Shown: positions 59,936-64,000 of the stretch, piece after piece
Layout of the letters: each line of letters opens with the position of its first letter
Position numbering within the stretch: the first letter of the stretch is position 1
Source of the DNA: HLUCCA09 sp038745585
GTDB taxonomy: Bacteria > Pseudomonadota > Alphaproteobacteria > Rhodobacterales > Rhodobacteraceae
DNA length: 64,000 bases
Direction of reading: 5' to 3'
NCBI GenBank assembly: GCA_038745585.1
Contig: JBCDLH010000015.1
Span: 1-64,000, forward strand
Notes under the pieces: generated by a model
Seen by the model: only the letters and a program-made list of their open reading frames with translations
What the model was told of the DNA's origin: nothing
Databases searched by the model: none
Program-made: the position numbers and the translations under genes

Positions 59936-60016
59936 ATGGCACTGGTTCGAATTCTGCTTCTGTCGGGGATGATCTCTGGCATGGCAATTGGCGCGATGCT
60001 CGTCAGCGCGCTCTAA
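59936..60016 (+). CDS. Possible 26-residue membrane peptide
   Basis: A 26-codon frame begins after GGGGAAGTGCC and encodes one hydrophobic helix with five methionines (MALVRILLLSGMISGMAIG onward). A clear terminator follows within 50 bases, which suggests a short transcript here. I do not recognise it; it could also be a small RNA. Confidence 0.35.
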   Translation: MALVRILLLSGMISGMAIGAMLVSAL

Positions 60017-60064
60017 GGGTTAGGGGGACGCTATGGCCGACGCCCTCGTTCGACCTCGGTTGGG

Positions 60065-60095
60065 GCCGGGTGCCGAAAGGCGCCCGGCTCATTTT
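60065..60095 (+). terminator. Rho-independent-type terminator with GAAA tetraloop
   Basis: GCCGGGTGCC and GGCGCCCGGC pair over ten positions (one G-T) with a GAAA loop, followed by TCATTTTGTTT. It ends transcripts reaching it from the small frame or the NUDIX gene. Confidence 0.75.
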
Positions 60096-60175
60096 GTTTG
60101 GATCGGAGGCATCCTTTCATCCGATCCGGCCGACACTCCCGTGGTAATGAGATCTTGCACGTCGGGCGCGCAGAC

Positions 60176-60189
60176 CTGACTTATGTCAA
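60176..60189 (+). promoter_or_regulatory. FnrL-like box upstream of bchE
   Basis: CTGACTTATGTCAA keeps the TGA-N6-TCA core of the FNR site (consensus TTGAT-N4-ATCAA) with three changes. It overlaps the PpsR-like box. bchE is oxygen-repressed in relatives, so an FNR site is plausible. Confidence 0.4.
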
Positions 60190-60201
60190 TTTGCCCTGAC
60201 A
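60184..60201 (+). promoter_or_regulatory. PpsR/CrtJ-type box upstream of bchE
   Basis: The sequence fits TGT-N12-ACA exactly, the binding pattern of the photosynthesis repressor PpsR/CrtJ. It lies about 45-60 bases before the bchE start. Confidence 0.65.
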
Positions 60202-60243
60202 GCACATGTGTCAATCTCGCGGTGGGCAGCCCGAGGGAAGACC

Positions 60244-61923
60244 ATGCGTATTCTGTTCATCCATCCCAATTATCGCTCCGGCGGTGCGGAGATCGCCGGC
60301 AACTGGCCGCCAGCCTGGGTGGCCTATCTCACGGGTGCGTTGCGACAAGCAGGCTACGACGACATTCACTTTGTCGATGCGATGACAAACAATCTGTCCG
60401 AGGGCGAGATCCGCGTGCGCATGGCCGAGATCCAGCCCGATGTCGTCGGCGTCACGTCGATCACGCCCTCGATCTATGCCGCCGAACACTGTCTGAAGAT
60501 CGCCAAGGAGATCGTTCCGAATGCGGTTGGCGTCCTCGGCGGGGTCCATGCCACATTTATGTTCAAACAGGTGCTCTCCGAAGCCCCGTGGATCGATTGC
60601 ATTGTCCGCGGCGAAGGCGAGGAGATCGTCGTCAATCTCTTTAACGCCATCCGCGACGGGCGCTGGCCCGAGGAGCGGGCAAAGATCCATGGCATCGCCT
60701 ACAGGGACGCGAGCGAAATCGTCGCCACGCCCGCGGCCAGCACGGTCAAGAACCTCGACGCGCTCGATCCCGATTGGACGATCCTCGAATGGGAGAAATA
60801 CAGCTACATCCCGCTCAATACCCGCGTTGCGATCCCGAACATGGCGCGCGGCTGCCCCTTCACCTGCTCGTTCTGCTCGCAATGGAAATTTTGGCGCGAT
60901 TACCGCGTGCGCGACCCCAAGAAGGTCGTCGATGAGATCGAGCGGCTGGTGTGGGATCAGAAGGTCGGCTTCTTTATCCTCGCCGATGAGGAGCCGACGA
61001 TAAACCGCAAGAAATTCATTCAATTCTGTCAGGAGCTGATCGACCGGGGCCTGCCCGACAAGGTCAAATGGGGGATCAACACCCGCGTGACCGATATCCT
61101 GCGGGACGAAGAGCTTCTGCCATTCTATCGGCGCGCGGGCCTCGTCCATATCTCGCTCGGGACCGAGGCCGCCGCGCAGATGAAGCTCGACCAGTTCAAC
61201 AAAGAAACGAAGGTCGAGGACAATCGCCGCGCGATCCAGCTACTGCGCGAGGCCGATATCCTCACGGAGGCGCAATTCATCGTCGGGCTCGACAATGAGA
61301 CGCCCGAGACGATCGAAGAAACCTTCCAGATGTGCTGGGACTGGCAGCCGGACCTCGCCAATTGGGCGATGTACACACCTTGGCCCTTCACCCCGCTTTT
61401 CCAGGAGATGCGCGACAAGGTCGAGGTGTTCGACTTCTCGCGCTACAACTTCGTCAATCCGATCATGAAGCCTGCCGCGATGGACCGCGCGACGCTACTC
61501 GACCGCGTGATGCACAATTACCGGCGCTTTTATTCCAGGAAGGCGCTCTTTAATTATCCCTGGCGCGGCACGGGCTTTCGCCGCCGCTACCTCCTCGGCT
61601 GCCTCAAAGCGTTCCTCAAGGCCGGGGTGCAGCGCTCGTTTTACGATCTCGGCAAGAACAACTATTGGGGGCCGCAATCGAAAGACCGGGTGCATTTTGA
61701 CTTCGACATGTCGCGCACCATTGCCGACGCGCAGATGGATGATTGGGACGCCGCCGCCGATCGGGCCCGCCGAGCACAAGAGCGGCGAGAGGCGATCCGA
61801 GCGCAAGGCAAGGCCCGCGCGGTCGAGCGCAACGCGGCCTTCAAGATGCCCAACGGCGCAACCGTCTCGGCCTGCGGCGGCGGGACAGAGCAAATGAGCG
61901 AGGACGAGATGGAGCGGAGCTGA
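60244..61923 (+). CDS. bchE: Anaerobic Mg-protoporphyrin IX monomethyl ester cyclase
   Basis: BchE forms the fifth ring of bacteriochlorophyll without oxygen, using a radical SAM cluster and cobalamin. The 559-residue protein has an N-terminal B12-binding-type domain (RILFIHPNYRSGGAEIAGNWPP split, GVHATFMF), then the cluster motif CPFTCSFC (Cys204, 208, 211), DEEPTINRK and the long BchE-specific C-terminal part. A GAGGGAAGACC ribosome site sets the start at 60244; a longer frame begins at 60208. bchJ follows after one base. Confidence 0.94.
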   Translation: MRILFIHPNYRSGGAEIAGNWPPAWVAYLTGALRQAGYDDIHFVDAMTNNLSEGEIRVRMAEIQPDVVGVTSITPSIYAAEHCLKIAKEIVPNAVGVLGGVHATFMFKQVLSEAPWIDCIVRGEGEEIVVNLFNAIRDGRWPEERAKIHGIAYRDASEIVATPAASTVKNLDALDPDWTILEWEKYSYIPLNTRVAIPNMARGCPFTCSFCSQWKFWRDYRVRDPKKVVDEIERLVWDQKVGFFILADEEPTINRKKFIQFCQELIDRGLPDKVKWGINTRVTDILRDEELLPFYRRAGLVHISLGTEAAAQMKLDQFNKETKVEDNRRAIQLLREADILTEAQFIVGLDNETPETIEETFQMCWDWQPDLANWAMYTPWPFTPLFQEMRDKVEVFDFSRYNFVNPIMKPAAMDRATLLDRVMHNYRRFYSRKALFNYPWRGTGFRRRYLLGCLKAFLKAGVQRSFYDLGKNNYWGPQSKDRVHFDFDMSRTIADAQMDDWDAAADRARRAQERREAIRAQGKARAVERNAAFKMPNGATVSACGGGTEQMSEDEMERS

Positions 61924-61924
61924 G

Positions 61925-62542
61925 ATGGCGCTCCGTATTCTCGGTTCACAGGCGTCGGATCAACAGGCGGCGGCGCGGATCGGCCCAAACGCGATTTTGC
62001 AGATGCTGCCGGCACTCGATGCACAGACCTCTCCCGCGCAGCGCCGCGCGCTCTTGGCCGAGGCGGGGATCGTCACACTACCCGATGGAAGCGGCATGAT
62101 CCCCGAGGGGCCTGCGGCTGCACTCCATCAAGTTCTGCGCCGCAAGCTGCCCCGCGCAGCGCCTCAGATCGCGCGCGCGGCGGGCCTTGCCACGGGCGAT
62201 TACATCCTCGCCCATCGCATCCCAAGACTCGCACAGATCGCCCTGCGCGCGTTGCCCGCAGGCATCGGGGCGCGGCTCTTGGCCGATGCGATTGCACGCC
62301 ATGCCTGGACCTTTGCCGGGTCGGGCGTGTTTTCGATCGCGGCGACCGCCCCGCTGACCTTTGCCATCGCTGACAATCCGATTGTGCGGGGGGAGCGAAG
62401 CACGGTCCCGCTCTGCCACTGGCATGTCGCAGTCTTCGAGCGGCTCTTCACTCAGCTGATATCAATCCATGCGCAGGTCCGGGAGACGGATTGCTGCGCC
62501 ATGGGGGCCCCGGCATGCCGGTTTGAGGTGCGCCTAGGTTAA
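61925..62542 (+). CDS. bchJ: Bacteriochlorophyll synthesis protein BchJ (V4R domain)
   Basis: The 205-residue protein has a V4R domain (HAWTFAGSGVFSIAATAPL, RETDCCAMGAPACRFEVRL with three cysteines) in its second half. BchJ is thought to carry porphyrin substrate between enzymes; it was once called a vinyl reductase. It starts one base after the bchE stop. No other photosynthesis gene follows. Confidence 0.9.
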   Translation: MALRILGSQASDQQAAARIGPNAILQMLPALDAQTSPAQRRALLAEAGIVTLPDGSGMIPEGPAAALHQVLRRKLPRAAPQIARAAGLATGDYILAHRIPRLAQIALRALPAGIGARLLADAIARHAWTFAGSGVFSIAATAPLTFAIADNPIVRGERSTVPLCHWHVAVFERLFTQLISIHAQVRETDCCAMGAPACRFEVRLG

Positions 62543-62591
62543 GCGGCTTGCGCCTTTTGCCGATGCAATAGAGCGGCCGGCGCGTCCGCCC

Positions 62592-63530
62592 TCAATAGCC
62601 CGCTCGGCGGTCGACGAGATGGAGAAGGGGATCTCCCGCCTCGCCCCGGCGGACGTTTTCCGCGATCACCAGCGATGCCGTTTCGGGCCGCGTTTCCGAG
62701 GCGATGTGGGGCGTCACGGTGACGCGCGGATGGGCCCAATAGGGGTGATCGGGCGGCAGCGGCTCGGTGCGGAAAACGTCGAGCGTGGCGCGGCCGACCT
62801 GCCCGGTCTCGAGCGCGGCCAACAACGCGGTGTCGTCTATAAGCGGCCCCCGGCCCGGGTTGATGATCGTGGCGCCGGGCGCGAGATAGGACAGCGTGGT
62901 CGCATCGAGGACCTTCTCGGTCGCGGGCGTATCGGGAAGGAGTAGGACGACGATCTCAGCGCCCGTCAGCGCCGGTCTCAACCCGTCCGCGCCGCAAAAC
63001 GCGCGCACGCCCGGGATATGCTTTTCCGACCGCGCCCAGCCGCTCACCGGGAAGTTCAGAGCCATCAGCGCCTCGGCCGACGCCCGGCCCAACGCCCCGA
63101 GACCGAGGATCGTCACCGGACGGTCACGCGCCAGGGGCGGGATGTGGCGAACCCAGGCTCCCGCTTGGTGCGCCAGGCAATGGTCGATATCAAGATGGTG
63201 ACGCAGGACGTGGCCCGTGACCCACGCCACCATCGCCTCGGTCATTCCGGGATCGACCATGCGCGCGAGCGGGACCGTAAGCGTGGGATTGCCCACAACC
63301 TCTTCGACGCCGGCCCAAAGGTTCAACACAGCTTTGAGGTTGGTGTAGGGCGTGAAGTCCTGCACATCGGAATTGGGCGCATAAACGAGGTAATCGACCG
63401 TCTCGGGCGGCACTGGGCCGGGCGTAAGGTCGGCCGTTGCGAGCCCGGTCGCATCAAGCGCGGCCCGAAGCGGCGCCGCATATTCGTCCCATCGCGAAGG
63501 ATGGGCGGCAAAGCGGATCACAGGCGGCAT
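62592..63530 (-). CDS. D-2-hydroxyacid dehydrogenase, glyoxylate/hydroxypyruvate reductase A-like
   Basis: The 312-residue protein has the NAD(P)-binding motif TILGLGALGRASAEAL, the catalytic Arg in IINPGRGPLIDD, the Glu in LDVFRTEPLPPDHPYW and the His in VTVTPHIASET. This is the GhrA-like branch that reduces glyoxylate and hydroxypyruvate. An AGGAGTTTCC ribosome site sets the start at 63530. It is convergent with bchJ. Confidence 0.88.
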   Translation of the reverse strand: MPPVIRFAAHPSRWDEYAAPLRAALDATGLATADLTPGPVPPETVDYLVYAPNSDVQDFTPYTNLKAVLNLWAGVEEVVGNPTLTVPLARMVDPGMTEAMVAWVTGHVLRHHLDIDHCLAHQAGAWVRHIPPLARDRPVTILGLGALGRASAEALMALNFPVSGWARSEKHIPGVRAFCGADGLRPALTGAEIVVLLLPDTPATEKVLDATTLSYLAPGATIINPGRGPLIDDTALLAALETGQVGRATLDVFRTEPLPPDHPYWAHPRVTVTPHIASETRPETASLVIAENVRRGEAGDPLLHLVDRRAGY

Positions 63531-63636
63531 GGAAACTCCTGTACGGACGGTGTGCGCGCGGGACACCATATCTCGGCGGCGGCTGCAAGACGCTTGCGAT
63601 GCGCGGCCGACCCGGCGCGGGTGCCGTTGGAGGAGC

Positions 63637-63678
63637 GAGGATGCCTCCGGCGGCGATATTTGAAGCAAAAAGAAGAAA
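63637..63678 (+). repeat. Intergenic repeat, copy 5
   Basis: It contains ATGCCTCCGGCGGCGATATT then TGAAGCAAAAAGAAGAAA, closely matching copy 1. It lies between the dehydrogenase and rodA. Confidence 0.6.
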
Positions 63679-63703
63679 GGTTGTGCGCTTTAACCCCGGG
63701 ACG

Positions 63704-64000
63704 TCACTGACGTTCGCGGGGGCGGTGGATGTGCGCCGATTGCACCAGACCGAAGGCGACCATGAGAACGAGCATTGCCGAGCCGCCGAAGGAGACAAGG
63801 GGGAGCGGCACGCCGACAACGGGCGCGAGGCCCATCACCATGGACATGTTGACCGCAAAGTAGAGAAAGAACGCGCCCGCGATGCCGATGGTTATCAGCG
63901 CGGCGAACCTGTCTTTGTTCGACATGGCCGAGACAAGGCAAAAGACGATGATGAGCCCATAGAGCGTCAAAAGCGAGATCGCGCCAAGAAACCCGAACTC
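63704..64000 (-). CDS. rodA: Rod shape-determining protein RodA, C-terminal part
   Basis: The gene enters from beyond the right edge; 98 residues are present. They begin EFGFLGAISLLTLYGL, the usual EEFGFLG entry of the SEDS family, and go on to MVMGLAPVVGVPLPLVSFGGSAML, the conserved RodA/FtsW end (in pieces). RodA polymerises glycan strands in the elongasome. The ending AHIHRPRERQ and the neighbours favour RodA over FtsW. Confidence 0.85.
   Translation of the reverse strand, partial: EFGFLGAISLLTLYGLIIVFCLVSAMSNKDRFAALITIGIAGAFFLYFAVNMSMVMGLAPVVGVPLPLVSFGGSAMLVLMVAFGLVQSAHIHRPRERQ

Noticed and set aside
59943..59960. A GGTTCGAATTC segment resembling a tRNA T-loop
   Set aside because: No acceptor stem, anticodon arm or D-arm can be folded around it.
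1..64000. CRISPR arrays, rRNA, tRNA and intact insertion sequences
   Set aside because: No regularly spaced repeats, rRNA-like sequence, cloverleaf-like sequence or transposase with terminal repeats was seen on reading both strands.

Overview
The window is GC-rich, densely coding DNA from an alphaproteobacterium, most likely a member of the Rhodobacterales (Roseobacter/Rhodobacter relatives). The evidence is a class I lysyl-tRNA synthetase, phosphatidylcholine synthase, a CtrA-type TTAA-N7-TTAAC box, a VPLPA-CTERM protein, Rhodobacterales-type conserved small proteins (a protein between glyQ and glyS, DUF484 next to xerC), and the bacteriochlorophyll genes bchE and bchJ. These genes and the FNR-type boxes suggest a metabolically flexible, possibly phototrophic, facultative anaerobe. 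No rRNA, tRNA, CRISPR array, prophage or intact insertion sequence was found.

Layout. 0.2-14.3 kb: a glycosyltransferase/FkbM fusion, an NfeD-stomatin pair, a YqeY protein divergent from carA, a putative c-di-GMP-binding processive glycosyltransferase behind a CtrA box, a GntR regulator divergent from a HAD phosphatase, a ubiquinone-type hydroxylase, ilvC, glmM and a cell-wall hydrolase. 14.6-28.6 kb: a PPDK-like protein, glyS and glyQ with a small membrane protein between them, small conserved proteins, a VPLPA-CTERM protein, lysK, a TerB-like protein, a PBP4-type peptidase, nadD and a DUF1127-like protein. 28.7-30.2 kb has no convincing gene. 30.2-36.2 kb: a small anchored protein, ettA and pflBA with an FNR-type box.

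36.4-45.4 kb is the most coherent functional block. It holds an IclR regulator and a TRAP transporter on the minus strand, diverging from a GMC dehydrogenase, sulfoacetaldehyde acetyltransferase (xsc) and a YeiH-family exporter. Together they read as an isethionate uptake and degradation cluster: import, oxidation to sulfoacetaldehyde, cleavage by Xsc to sulfite and acetyl phosphate, and anion export.

45.8-50.0 kb is a four-gene, tightly coupled operon (GT2 enzyme, multi-membrane-span GT-C-like protein, methyltransferase-like protein, flippase-like protein) that probably builds or modifies a lipid-linked surface glycan. 50-64 kb holds priA, a small transaldolase, DUF484-xerC, pcs, ileS, a NUDIX hydrolase, bchEJ behind overlapping FnrL-like and PpsR-like boxes, a 2-hydroxyacid dehydrogenase and the 3' end of rodA. 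Five copies of a short intergenic repeat are scattered through the window.
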